Source: Hymenoscyphus infarciens (taxonomy: Eukaryota > Ascomycota > Leotiomycetes > Helotiales > Helotiaceae). Taken from it: a DNA stretch of 64,000 nt. Positions 1-11,700 of this stretch are shown here, one piece after another. The notes under the pieces are model-generated. The model ran no database searches, was not told where the DNA came from, and saw only the letters and a program-made list of their open reading frames with translations. Numbering within the stretch: position 1 is the first letter of the stretch; the number at the start of each line of letters is the position of its first letter. Location: the NCBI GenBank assembly GCA_001414345.1, contig LLCB01000041.1:452298-516297 (forward strand), read 5' to 3'. The position numbers and the translations under genes are program-made.

Positions 1-1550
1 TAGCGTACCAATGGTAATATTACCACATTGCCCCACCAAAGCAGGACCTATACTACTACCCCGCTTGCTCGAAGTCTGACTAGCTCACTTGAACTGTAAA
101 GGAATAAAACCCCATTTTGTTATTTTCGTGCCGTGTTGTTGCTCAGCCTATCTAGCTTCCATTGCAACTCAACCATAGATACTCACACGGAACCCGGCAT
201 ACCAGTGAGGCCAAGTAAGTGGAATACGGGCATTTTACGTGAAGGGCTCTGCCGCGAATGTTTAAATATTACTATAACGGGTTTCTTGGTAAAAGTCCTA
301 GAGGGAGAAGGTAAAGCGATAGAAGCGCTTTTTCCCGAGAAACTGTCGAGCAAAGTCAACTCACGCTTTCAATACCTTGCAAATAGTCGTAAACTACCAT
401 GAGACTGAAAGATCTCGATTAGAGGCGCTTCAATGGAGATCGCGGGGGGCAAAACATGGGAAATACTTACCTGCCTCGCCTCTCCTGCTGTAGCATGTAA
501 CCCCAAATCTTGGAATCAAAGAATCCTACAACAATCCAAGACTCATCCGTGTGCTGGAAATCAGTCAGCGTCTGCACCGCTGACAAGTCCTTTCCAGTAT
601 CGTCTGACCAGATGTTGATGAAGGTGGCTCTTGTAAAAGTGATGGCGTAAGCTCAAGCTTTGGTCGTAAGATCATTTGCTCGTGCTTCCACCGAACCCCA
701 CGTAAATCCTTTGAAGTCGTCGTATATCGGTGGGGGCGGCTCAGTCTCTAACCTTGATCGAACCTCAACTGTTTGAAGAAGTCAGCAAAATAACATCCTC
801 TACCTAGGAAGAAATTAAGTACCCAAGTGTTGAACTGCTTTTATTCAGGACTTTTTGAGAGAACGAATCTTTAAAACTGCCTGGTGACATATCAACGACT
901 GCTAACTTGCTGAAGAAAGTGAAGGATTGTCGTGATGTATTAAAAGAGGGTTCAAAGACGCGAAACACTGGTTTCTTGGTTTTACTCCCTGCCATTCAGA
1001 AAATCCATATCATTTCTGGAGTAATGAGAAATCAAGTCAGATACTCGTCGAGTGCAGAATTCTTCACTGACAACATATCTCCCCTGGTGTTTGGGAAGAT
1101 AAGCGATTCGAGCATTACCATCCTCACCTACTTTCCCTTGGATTGTGCGAAACAGCCTAGGGCAATAAGAGTATTGGCTCGAGATTCGAGAAGGTTTATA
1201 AGGATAGGAAGTTTTATTTATTGATTTTCCTAACCTGGGTCAATTACTATGATTATCCGAGAACATTTCGTACAGCATGGGAGAAGGGTGCCCCAGAGCA
1301 ATGACCGGGCGTCTTCCGAACCTGAAGTATTTGCCTTTATCCTGTTCATCACGAGCTTCGATAGCTATCTCAACCACAAGAATGCTACTTTGAATTAAAC
1401 GGTGTTCATCGAAGCTATGATCTGTGATCGGCAAGCAGTATCGTTTCTTAGATTGAAGTTGTTGTTGAGGGTCAGTCAGTGACAGCAATGGCATAGGAGT
1501 CTTGGCGTTCACCCCGCACCGCGTGCACATCGCGTTTCCCAGCTTGGTTA
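1..1550. other. Gene-free left edge
   Basis: No convincing gene is visible. Short open frames of 60-112 codons exist on both strands, but they show no recognisable motif and no splice-joined extension. Base composition is that of ordinary unique DNA, without the CA/TG depletion seen later in the window. It probably holds the promoter of the gene at 1633 and possibly the tail of a gene beyond the window. Confidence 0.5.
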
Positions 1551-1553
1551 TCC

Positions 1554-1562
1554 CTTTATATA
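1554..1562 (+). promoter_or_regulatory. TATA-box-like element upstream of the F-box-like gene
   Basis: The sequence ctttatataaaca lies about 75 nt before the ATG at 1633. A pyrimidine-rich stretch and short CA-containing motifs follow it, as is common near fungal transcription starts. It is a sequence match only; the start of transcription is inferred. Confidence 0.45.
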
Positions 1563-1632
1563 AACAGCAACTTCTCATCTCAAGACCCTCAATTCAACAC
1601 TTCTTGCCGTCTACGTCGTCTACAACCCCAAA

Positions 1633-2600
1633 ATGACGACAGCCACACTTCCTCCAGAAATCTGGACTCGTGTGATCGAGAAATATGCCGAACCCTCAGC
1701 TGAAGATCCAGTTGATCTAAGTGAACTCTGGATGAGCCACCGTTTTGTCTGTAGAACCTTTAGGACAGCGGTGGAAGATGTATTTCGAGACAAATACCTA
1801 AGAAAGACGTATATTCGATGGGATCTCGGTATTTCCCTCCACAAAACCTGTTATCGCGTTCGAAGAACTAACTGATGCTAGGCATGGCTCGGTCCCGGGA
1901 TGGAACGAAGACTTATTTAGGACTCGAGTACGAATTCGATTGTCTGATTGAAGACAATAATGTGGCGGTATTTGGCACAGATGCTGGCGACGAGGAATTC
2001 CATAAAGAGGTAAACAACAGACTGCGAGAGGCGGTTGAGGATCGTGGGACGCTCTATCCGGTTTTCCTCCCGAAGCATACCGTGCAGATCAATCGCGAAC
2101 TTTTCGATAGCCCGATTCCTGGCCTAGAGGTCAACTACGATGATCTAACTATAACATTTGACTGGAAGGCACTGTTCACAAGGTTTTACGGAGAGGAAAG
2201 ACACTATCACCGTTTAGTGGCGGAGTTTTCCGGGCGTCAGCAACGGTTTGCGGAAGAGCTGAAGAGGAAGATGCAGAGAGGGGAAATCGATATGCAGGAA
2301 ATGATGCAGAGAGCCTTCATGATGATTGCCGATTGGAGCCAAAAGTCATACAAAGTCGCTCGAAGAGCCAGGATTTCAAGGTCATTTGAGGAGCAAGGAG
2401 ATACTTGGGATTGGGATACTTTGGATGAAGATATGGCTGCAGAGGAAAAGGAAGCTTTGGAAACCTTGGCCAAAGTAAGACAGTTTGCTAGCATGGAGGA
2501 TAGTGACGACGAAGTGAGTGACGAGGACGAGGACGAGGACGATGATGAAGAGGAAAACGAAGAGGATGAATGGGAGGATGAGGAAACCGTCCATGATTAA
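1633..2600 (+). CDS. F-box-like protein with acidic C-terminal tail
   Basis: Two exons, 1633-1828 and 1882-2600, are joined across a 53-nt GT-AG intron that has CTAAC just before its CTAG acceptor. The product has 304 residues. The start (LPPEIWTRVIEKY, followed by a hydrophobic segment with CRTFR) resembles the F-box or F-box-like fold that opens many fungal proteins, where it would bind Skp1 in an SCF ubiquitin ligase. No leucine-rich or WD repeats follow. The last 45 residues or so are almost all Asp and Glu, after a Lys/Arg/Glu-rich probably helical stretch. The two open frames overlap in different frames and only the splice makes one protein. The F-box call rests on the N-terminus; target and role are unknown. 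Confidence 0.7.
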
Positions 2601-3110
2601 TTTAGAGACGAGAATCTTTTGATTCCGTTAGTACGACCGGTACATCGAATATCAGACCAGTTCAGCACCTCCGCAGTTGATCTTTTCAACCTGGAATCGG
2701 GAGTATCTACTTGTACCGTGGAACCTCAGGTACAGGCACCACAGGCACGTACCGATTGCGGAAACCACCGGATCTTTTATCCCGAGGGCCCGTGACATGG
2801 GGCCATGTCTTTATCGCTGTATCGTATGTTCCCATCGTATGATTTTCTTTTCTTTTCTGGGGAATAAGAATTGCACGTCATCTGCCGAAGGGCAGGCTAA
2901 AAAAAAGTGTCGCTGTGTTTTGAGAATGTATGGTGATCTTCTTCTCTTTTTCCTGGTTTTGGAAACTCAAAGATTCCCTTCTTGAGATCATATCGTTGTT
3001 GCAACTATCGCATACTACAATACAACCCATTGCCCTTAGCATCTGTCTGCGACTGCAATACCTGAATACCAGAGATTTCCTGGGCAGTGCCCTAAACAAC
3101 TCAATTCGCA
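2601..3110. other. Intergenic region between F-box-like and monooxygenase genes
   Basis: It should hold the 3' end of the upstream transcript and the promoter of the monooxygenase gene. Short open frames on both strands look like chance. Nothing else is recognisable. Confidence 0.5.
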
Positions 3111-4687
3111 ATGGCGCCCTCAGAACGACCCCTCGAAATTGCCATTATTGGAGCTGGTCTGGCTGGAGTCACACTAGCACTTGCTTTAACAGGAAACAAT
3201 CCCAACCTCCATCTCACGATCTTCGAAGCGCGTCGCAAATTCTCGGAAATCTCAAATGGCGTGGGCTGTAAGTTGGATGTTGTTTTTCCATTCGATTTCA
3301 CCCCACCTGCTTCCTCATTGCCCCTCACCACAATCCCCCCCCCCCCAAAAGTGTCAATTTTGTCAATTTTCACCTCTTTATCAACGCAATGCTAATTGTT
3401 CAATTTTCCAGTCGGTTCCAATGCCGTTCGGGCAATGTCCCTTGTTACGCCAGATATCGTCGGTATCGAGGGTGTCTACGACCATGTCAAAACCCCAAAT
3501 CTAGATCCCGAAAAGAGAAATGTATGGTACGATGTGCGACACGGGGATGGGGACAAGGCGGGAGAGCTCATCAAGGAGGTGCCCGGCGAACCAGGCTTCG
3601 TATTTTGCAGTCTGAGTCGGGCGAAGTTTCTGGAGGGGCTGGTGGGTTTATTAGATCCCCAGGTTAAGCTCAATTTTGGTACTAGAATTATCGACATTGT
3701 GGATGGGATTGATGAACACGCTGGACAATCAAGACTGCGGTTCGAAGACGGGACGGAGGCGTATGCTGATGCAATTATTGGCTGCGACGGCATTCGTTCG
3801 AAATGTCGGGAGTTGATGTTTGGTGAGAAGGCGAATGCGGTTTATAGTGGTAAATACGCATATCGGAAGGTGGTTAGTATGAAGAAGGCTATAACGACAG
3901 TTGGGCCCGAGATGAGGAATCGACAGATGTTCTTGGGGAAGGGAGGACATATTGTTACGCAGCCGATTAAAAATGGGGACGCGTTGAATATTGTCGCTTT
4001 TCGGGATGCAAAGGGCGAACCCTGGAAGCAGAGAGTGTGGGTGGTACCGAGCGATCGGGAAACTATGCTGAGAGATTATGAAGGCTGGGGGAAGCAAGCT
4101 ATCAAAGTTCTTGAAGTATTTTCTTGCATCGAAGGTGTTCTTGGAGAGTCAGGACTAATATTACTCTTCTAGCTCATTGAGTTCCCGGAGAAATGGGGAT
4201 TATTCGACAATACTCCAGCAGAAACATATACCGTCAACAACATATGCCTAATGGGTGATGCTGCTCACGCAACAAGCCCGCATCTGGATTCCGGTGCTGG
4301 ATTCGCCGTTGAAGATGCCCATCTTCTTTCTGGTCTCCTAAAACCGGAACTCATTAAAACAGCGGCTGATATCAAGTACGCCTTCCGAGCGTGGGATGCG
4401 ATCAGGCGGCCGAGATGTAATGAGTTGATCTCGAGATCTCGACAGCAAGGGTTATTACTCGATCTGCAAAAGCCTGGAGGGGAAATTAGTGTTGAGGATG
4501 TTAAGAGGGATATCGAGATAAATCAGAGGTAAGGCGTTCATCTCTTTCACGTTTCGAGATTTGTGCGCTAAGTCTTTATTCTAGATGGGTTTGGGACGTT
4601 GATCTAGAGGGGATGCTAGAGAAAGCCACAGCATTATTCAAGAAAGAGAAAGAAGGAGAGGGTTTGCTCAAGGTACAAGAAACATGA
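3111..4687 (+). CDS. FAD-dependent monooxygenase, salicylate-hydroxylase-like
   Basis: Four exons (3111-3267, 3412-4115, 4173-4528, 4585-4687) with introns of 144, 57 and 56 nt give a 439-residue protein, the usual length for group A flavoprotein monooxygenases. Visible motifs are the N-terminal Rossmann fingerprint IIGAGLAGVTLALAL (GxGxxG at residues 14-19), NGVGFGSNAVRAM created by splicing intron 1, the DG motif GCDGIRSKCRE near residue 176, and the second FAD-binding motif LMGDAAHATSP near residue 313. Such enzymes use NAD(P)H and O2 to hydroxylate aromatic rings; salicylate hydroxylase is the best-known relative, and others act in secondary metabolism. The substrate cannot be read from sequence. 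No signal peptide is seen, so it is probably cytosolic. The ATG lies in a good context (cgcaATGgcg). It is the last intact gene before the repeat block. Confidence 0.9.
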
Positions 4688-5110
4688 GAGATAGAAATGG
4701 GCATCGGGATTGTTAGAGTAGGTTGGGGTTTTCTTTCGGCGCAAAACACTTGATATAGATTTCTGGTTGCAGGTAAACGACGCAAACTCGGAGTATTGGA
4801 CTCACCTGGCAAAATAGCTTAAAAAATTGTGGTCAGCAACGTGGTTTTGTTTGACCTCATGGGATTGTTGTTTCCCGCCCTTATGCTGTGCTAAGATCGC
4901 TCTCCGGTCTTCACAAGCTTTTCTGGTCACTCGTTCTAGCAAACTTGCGCCCTGGAAGGGAGGCAGATTGCGAAACCAATCTTGAGATCCGAAGCGCCAG
5001 TAAAACTCAGGAGGGCGCATCTACTAGTCATCTCCCCTCCACCTCGCATTCTCAAGCACGTTCCTGGGGGTTCTTTTGTAAAAGGAAGGGTAGCACTGAT
5101 GCGCTAGAGG
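4688..5110. other. Transition from gene DNA to the RIP-mutated block
   Basis: This is ordinary-composition DNA downstream of the monooxygenase. At about 5110-5140 composition changes abruptly to AT-rich sequence with almost no CA or TG. Open frames at 4802-5127 on both strands have no recognisable features. Confidence 0.6.
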
Positions 5111-6556
5111 TTATTGAAGGCTTATAAGAGTAATCTTAAGAGTTAAAAAGAGAACTTAGTACTAGTAAGTGCTATCTTAAAATCAACTCTTAGTCTTAGT
5201 AAAAAAAAATAGCTTTAGTTATATTTTTCCTTATAGCGATATTACTAACTAGTGTTCTAAACTCACTTTTTACTAGGAATACTAAAAAGTACTTAATACT
5301 AGAAAATCGAGTTTCGCTTCTCTATTATTATAGAATAACTATGTCTCTTAATAATAATTTCTAATAGATATAGATAGAATATAGTCTCTTAAGTTAACTA
5401 TATCTATTTAATATTATATCTAGTAATATATTTCTAAAATAATTCTAAGAAAAGTATAAAAGTTAATTTTATAACTAAGAGATAAGATAGTTTTAGTATT
5501 CTCTTAGTAGTCTTATAGCTAAGAGTCTTTTAAAATAGACTTTTATACTTTATAATACTATTTTATAACTCTAGACTTTAAAGCTAATTTCTTTAATATT
5601 TAGAAGATATATATACTATAATTATTAAGTCTTTGAAAAGCGTATAATTTAGAAGTATTATTATAAGAAGATAATAGAGAGTTACTCTAAATCTAGTATT
5701 AAGTACTTTTTAGTATTTCTAGTAAAAAGTAAGTTTTTTAATATAAAACCTTTTAAAAAAAAGACTAAGTAAGAGAAAATATAATATATCTTATAGTATA
5801 TAATATAAACTAAGAGATATTTTTATAAGAGTCTAAGAATCTTTAGTTATATTTAGTACTAAGATAGATAGTTAAAAATTAACTTTCTAAATATAATTTA
5901 ATATACTATTACTACTAATTAAAATAGTAAGTTATTATAACTTTTAACTTTTAGATATTACTATTTATAGATTAAATAATAACTAATATAATCAAAAAAC
6001 CTTTAGAAAATAGAAGAGTAAGAAGTTTAGATAATAACTTAAGAAATAGATTAAAAAAGCTCTTTTATATACTATATTATAATTATAATAGCTTATTATC
6101 TCAAATTACTAGTATTTGTAAAACTACTAATACTTATATACTAAGTGTATAAATTACTAATACTTATATAACTAAAGATACTAAAGATATTAATATCTAA
6201 TATTTATATATAAAAGAGATTAAGATTTAGATATTATATATTTAGCTTTTTAACTATTATTATTTAGTATTAGTATAACGTATTTTTAGGTTAAAAACGC
6301 TCTAAGAAGTCTTATACTCGGAGATGAAAACTCTACTATATATATAGAGAAAAGAGGTTACGTAAGACTCTCTTTTTCTATAATATATCTTCTAAGTCTA
6401 GAAGACAGCTTCCTAGGCCTATAAAAAAACCAGATTATAAAAGAACCTTTTAACTATATCGCTCTCTATTCCTATTATAGAGAAATCTACGGAGCTATAT
6501 AGATTACTTTAAACTCTTAAATAGCGATTCTTTAGATAATATTCTTAAGAGTAAGT
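5110..6556. repeat. RIP-mutated AT-rich repeat DNA, identity unresolved
   Basis: About 1.4 kb with very few CA or TG dinucleotides, which marks former repeats mutated by RIP. No reading frame survives. It contains an inverted repeat with arms at about 5250-5300 and 5690-5745, and short direct repeats near 6100-6200 built on 'attactaatacttatata'. It is likely the decayed remains of one or more transposons. Confidence 0.6.
5250..5745. repeat. Inverted-repeat element (MITE-like)
   Basis: The left arm, actcactttttactaggaa, continues into tactaaaaagtacttaatac. The right arm carries its reverse complement around 5697-5740 with only transition differences. The arms are about 45 nt, possibly longer, and about 400 nt apart. 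The structure fits a small non-autonomous DNA element, but no target-site duplication was established. Confidence 0.4.
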
Positions 6557-6899
6557 TATAATAGCACGAAATACACATAACTACAGAAGAGGTATATAGG
6601 AGTGCGTTTGGCAGAATGACGTATGTAAATACTAGGCTCTGATACGGAAGAAAAGGCTAAACTAGCCTTTTCTAACTCTAGGAGAGTAGGCTGCTATATA
6701 TAAGAGGTTCAGACGATACAAAGGGGTACGAAACCGAATAACGACATACGTCGGCTAATATAAAAGCCCGAACCCTACGAAGTACGTCTGAAAGTCCGGA
6801 CGTACGTAACCTTCCTAAATTAGACAATGCAAAACAACAACTACTGAAACACGGCATATGCCATGTAATCTCGGCTATATAGGACGGCATGCCGTTACA
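6557..6899 (-). repeat. LTR of LARD-like copy 1
   Basis: This 343-bp LTR is related over its whole length to the LTRs at 27210-27524, 29272-29586, 35765-36115 and 39249-39599. Its outer end holds a perfect 12-bp palindrome, acggcatgccgt (6884-6895). A second palindromic core, ggcatatgcc, lies about 20 nt inward. Confidence 0.8.
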
Positions 6900-7891
6900 T
6901 CCCCCTCCTTTGAAAAAGACTCGTCCTTGACTCTGTCTATCTTATTGTTTAGGGCTGAATCGGGATAGCGTAAGTGTTGTATTGTTGTGTTGTTGTAAGT
7001 CGGTTAAGGTCTGAATCGTAGCTGACCTGGGTTCGAAGATGCTTTGTTTATTGTAATTTGTTGTAAGCGAGACGAGATGTCGAGATAGGTTTCGAATCAT
7101 GACCGTAGATGCTTGTAAAGAGACTTCGTTTCTAATCCTTTAATATTAAAAGCAAGTATTTGCGTTCGCTAAAAGAGTGTGGTCTGATCCGTCTAGCAGG
7201 TCGGAGAAAGTTCAAAGTTCAAAAAGTTCAAAAGTTCGGAGTAAAATCAGAAAAAGTTCAAAGCAGAGTCAGAGGCGAATTCAGAGTAAAGTCGGAGGTC
7301 GTCGGGTTAAGAGGCAGTGATAACTCAGTTAAGAGCTCACTTCGACAGCGTACCGATTCGCATCCGATTCGAAAGTTCAAATGAAAAAAGGACTTCTGGC
7401 CCGGCCAGAAGTGAAAGAAAGTAAAGAATGTAAGACTCTTATCAGAGTCGGTGGGGTTTCGGCTGGTCAAAGGCGAAGTTGTTTCCGAGTTGTCGAAGTT
7501 GAAATTGTTGTCCGAAGTTCAGGACAACAAAAGGAGAGGTTTCGGCTAGTTAAATGAACTTGATGCCGAAGTTGTCGTATTGTCCGAGTAACCAGGGACA
7601 ACAAAAGGGGTGGTTTCGGCTGGTCAAAAGCGAAGTTGTAGCCGAGTTGTCGTATTGCCTTGTTCCCTTTAAGGTACTTAAGGACTTAATCGTCATCTTC
7701 CGATTTCGGAAAAAGAGTTGCTGTCAGATCGTGGGGAGTTCAGAGCTAAATCAGACAAGGAGGGAGGGGTGTTTTGAACTAAAGTGCTAATATCGATAGG
7801 CGTGGTCGTTTCTGAATATTCAGTGCTTCGGTGTCTCTCCTTATCCAGGGTTGTAATTCCAGCGTCTCTTAAGCGCAGCAGACGCGTTTAT
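6557..7891 (-). mobile_element. Truncated non-autonomous LTR element (LARD-like), copy 1
   Basis: A 343-bp LTR (6557-6899), read on the minus strand, starts TGTAACGGCATGCC and ends at tataatagcacg. To its right, tccccctcctttg is the complement of a polypurine tract, so this is the 3' LTR and the internal region extends right. The internal part has no coding capacity. It carries repeated units such as gataactcagttaagagctc and tandem 'gttgtcgtattgtccgag'-type blocks near 7450-7660. It matches the reverse complement of copy 2 (about 28235-29271) and a more mutated version in copy 3. It stops exactly where the hAT terminal repeat begins at 7892, so the other LTR is missing. CA and TG are still present, so this copy is much less RIP-mutated than its surroundings. 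Confidence 0.75.
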
Positions 7892-8207
7892 CAGTGTTTT
7901 AGGTTTCCCCGCCTAATCTATTATCCTATCCTTTCTTAACGATCCTTCTCCTTCCTACCTCTATTTTAAGGCTATCTCACCTAATCCTATCCTAATATAT
8001 TACTTCTCCTAACTACTCTAATCCTATTCTAAAATTTATTCCGTCTATCCTTTCCTATCTAAGGTATTAAGGTAGTCTTTCCTAGCCTATAGAGGAGGCT
8101 AGGCAGGGTATATACTAGCCTTAAATATATTATTTATAGTATTATTAGTAGATTTAGTAAGAGTAGTACTACCTAAGAAAAGTATATAATATTAGTCTCT
8201 AATTAGT

Positions 8208-8337
8208 TATTAAATATCTATATCTATTATATAATATAGGTCTTTTTAAACCCTCTTATATATAAGTAGAGAGTAATTCCTCTCTAGAATTACTTAAGTA
8301 ATATAATTATATTAAACCTTATACTATTCTTTTAATA
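8208..8337 (+). repeat. 5' LTR of Copia element 1
   Basis: 130 bp, nearly identical to 15994-16123 with a few transition differences. It is followed directly by ggttataagc, the probable primer-binding site, which is too mutated to assign a tRNA. Confidence 0.85.
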
Positions 8338-8799
8338 GGTTATAAGCTTAGAATTCTACTCTAGACTTATTAATTAAATTACTACTAAATCTTTAAATAA
8401 TTCCTTAACCTAGTATAAGTATATTCTACTAATAGATATATAAGTTATTATAATTTAAAAATAGGATCTCTTATATCTATTATACCTAGTATTACTACTT
8501 CTAATTTATTCTAATATATATTATAATAAAAATACTAAGATATCTAAGTACTAAAATACTAAGTTAACCTCTAACCTAGTCTATATAGCTCTCTAGTAGT
8601 AAAAAACTTAGTAATCTTAAAAAAGTTAAAAAACACTAACTTCTTAATATACTACTTAGATAGCTTATAAAATTATATTAATATAAGTAAAAATTTTAAA
8701 ATAAATATATTAAAAGAAATAAGGTCTTAGAAGATTACTAATAGCTAATTTAAAATAAGTTAAGAAAGGCTAAGAGTAGTCTTAAGAAGGCGCTTCCTA

Positions 8800-11700
8800 G
8801 CTTATTAAATAATAAAGAAGATAAGATAGTACTTACTTATATTATACTTTAAGCTTAATCTTTTTCTCTATTATACTTAAACTCTTCTTTAAACTTATTC
8901 TAAATACTTCTATAAAGATAATCTACTTAAAGACTTTAACTATATACTCTTAGAATCTAAATCTAAAACTAAATCTAAAACTAATACTAGCTCTAATATT
9001 ACTAAATTATCCTTATTAGAAAACGAACTTCTTTCTTCTCTTTTAAGCTTTATAAATATCTTTAAACTCTATACTAAAGAACCTTTACCTATTACTTCTA
9101 TCTTCTCTACTCCTAGCCTACCTAGTTCTTCTTAATTATATCTACTAAAAATTAAACTTAGAATAATATCTAAGAGCTTAATAAAGCTAACTAGACTAAA
9201 TAAGAAAGATAAGTTATTAATAGCCTCTATATTAAAGACTACTACTATAAGTAGCTTATTACTTATAAGAAGTAGTAACTAGATACTCTCTTAGTAGTAT
9301 AAGTTATAAGTCTTAAATAAGCTACTATCTTAAAGCTAATAGTAGCTAAGAAGAAAGAATATAAAAAGAAGGATAAAGAATAGATTAAATTCTTAGATAT
9401 TAGATCCTATATAATATATAATAAGTATAGCTTTTTAGCTAAGAACTATATTAAGAATAATAATAATAATGTTTTATAACTTCTTATAAAACTTAAAAAT
9501 AGATTTTAGTCTAAAGGATTAGTATAATTTAATTAACTTATAAGTAAGCTCTTATTCTTATAGCTTAACGTCTTTACCTCTATCTAAGAGTATAACTCTT
9601 AGTTTCTCTAGATCGATTATAAGCTCTTACTTATCTTACTAGATACTAAACTTAAAGATTCTTAGTTTAGCTAACTCTATATATTTAGCCTTACTCTAGT
9701 ATATAATACTTTTAAAGGATATTAGGTCTAGACTTATAACTACGTTAATAATACTAGCTATATTACACCTATTAGTAAACTTATAATAGTAGTCTAAAAG
9801 GAGGAATAGTATATAACTATAGATACTAATAATATAATAATAGGTATACTTACTTATAAATAATCTAGAACTAATAAAATACTAAAATATATATATTATA
9901 GAAAAATATATTATCTAGAAGTAAACTATATTAAGAAATATTCTTATCTAAAGCTAGCTTATAATAAGTAAATAGCTAATAAGGTAGCTATAAACGTAAG
10001 AAGCGTCCTTACTTTTAAAGCGATATTTAGAATCAGAAAAAGAAGTTAAAAGATAAGAATACTAAGACTACTACTATAGTATTTATAAGACTATTAGTTA
10101 TTAACTAAAATAATAAAGCCGACTACTACTCTATCTCTTATTAAGCCTAGATAGTATATCTTATACTAAATCTTAAAGTACTAAGAGCCTTAACGTCTAA
10201 ATCCTTATTATAAAGATAGATTATTAATAGTAAGTACTCTAAATCTATCTATTACTAGAAGTTACTTTTTATAAATCTAAGGCTCTTAGACTCTAATAAA
10301 CTATAAGTAGTAGTAGATATTAGTAGAATATAATTACTTATTATTTTTAAAAGAATAGTAAAGTTAGTTATAGAAATAGAAACTAGACTATAAATACTAC
10401 TACTCTCTAATATACTCTACTACTCTACTCTAGAAGCTAATCTTCTTTCTTTCTTATAACTACTAAATAAAAGACTCTAGATAGACTTATAAAAAATATA
10501 TAAATATATTTAAACTCTACTAAATACTAAAAACTTATATATCTATAAACTTACTATTAAAGGCAACTTCTAGATATTAATACTAAGAACTCTTTCTAGT
10601 ATTATAATTTAGCTTATAGAGTATAAAGAACTTCTAGTACTTCTAAGCTAATATAAGCTTCTACTACGCTCTTACCTATATTCTAAAATATTAGCTAAAG
10701 CTTAGATCGTCTATACTAATAAGCTAGTAAATATAACTTAGTATACTTACTTAGGACATATAAGTAATAAAGTAATTAAGATACTTTATAAAAGATCTTA
10801 TAATATAAATAAAAAGATATATATAGAAGGCTATACTTATACTACTTATATAGAAGAGCGTATAAAATTAGTTTCTTATTTAGGCTATATAGAGCTTAGA
10901 CGTTACTTTATAGAATTAGTATATATAGATATTATAGAACCTTTAAAATCTAGACTATTTAGTTTTTAATACTAAGTATACTTTTATTATAATAAAATAA
11001 AAGACGTAGAAGCTTATAGTATAAAATATAAAAGTAATATATTAGCTTATTTTAAGGAATATAAAGCTATCTATAAGCGCTTTAAATAATAGATTTATTA
11101 TATTTATAGTAATAATAGAAGTAAATATATTAGTACTACTTTTAGTAAATATCTTAAGAAAGAAGGTATTATACTTAAAACTATAATTCTAAATAATCCT
11201 AAGATAAATAGAGCTATTAAACGCCTAGGCTAAACCTTATAGTAGATAGTAGAGATAATAAGAAGATACTATCTTAACTTTTATATTAACTACTTTTAGT
11301 TTAAATTATTATAAACCTTTATCTATCTTTATTAAAGACATATTTATATAGCTATTAAAATTTCTCTTTTTAAAGCTATTACTAGCTTATACTCTTATAT
11401 TAACTATTTAAGAATTATAAAGTTATAGTATATAGTTCTTAAAAATAAGCTTAAAAAGAGTAAGTTTAAAGAGGCTTAAACTTTTTCTAGACGTCTAATA
11501 AGCTATAAAGGAGATTATATTAAGTAGATTTAGACTATTAATAAGAAAATCGTTTAAGCTAATAATATTTATATTAATAAAATATAAGTTAACTTATAAG
11601 AAAAAGAACTAGTACTTAAAGTCTCTACTTCTAAGATTACTTTAAACTAACGACTTAATAAAGTAGATTCTAATTAATAATAAAGTAAGATAGTTAATCT

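Noticed and set aside
133..1224. Open frames of 61-105 codons on the plus strand at the left edge
   Set aside because: No motif, no signal peptide and no splice-joined extension; they overlap frames of similar length on the other strand.
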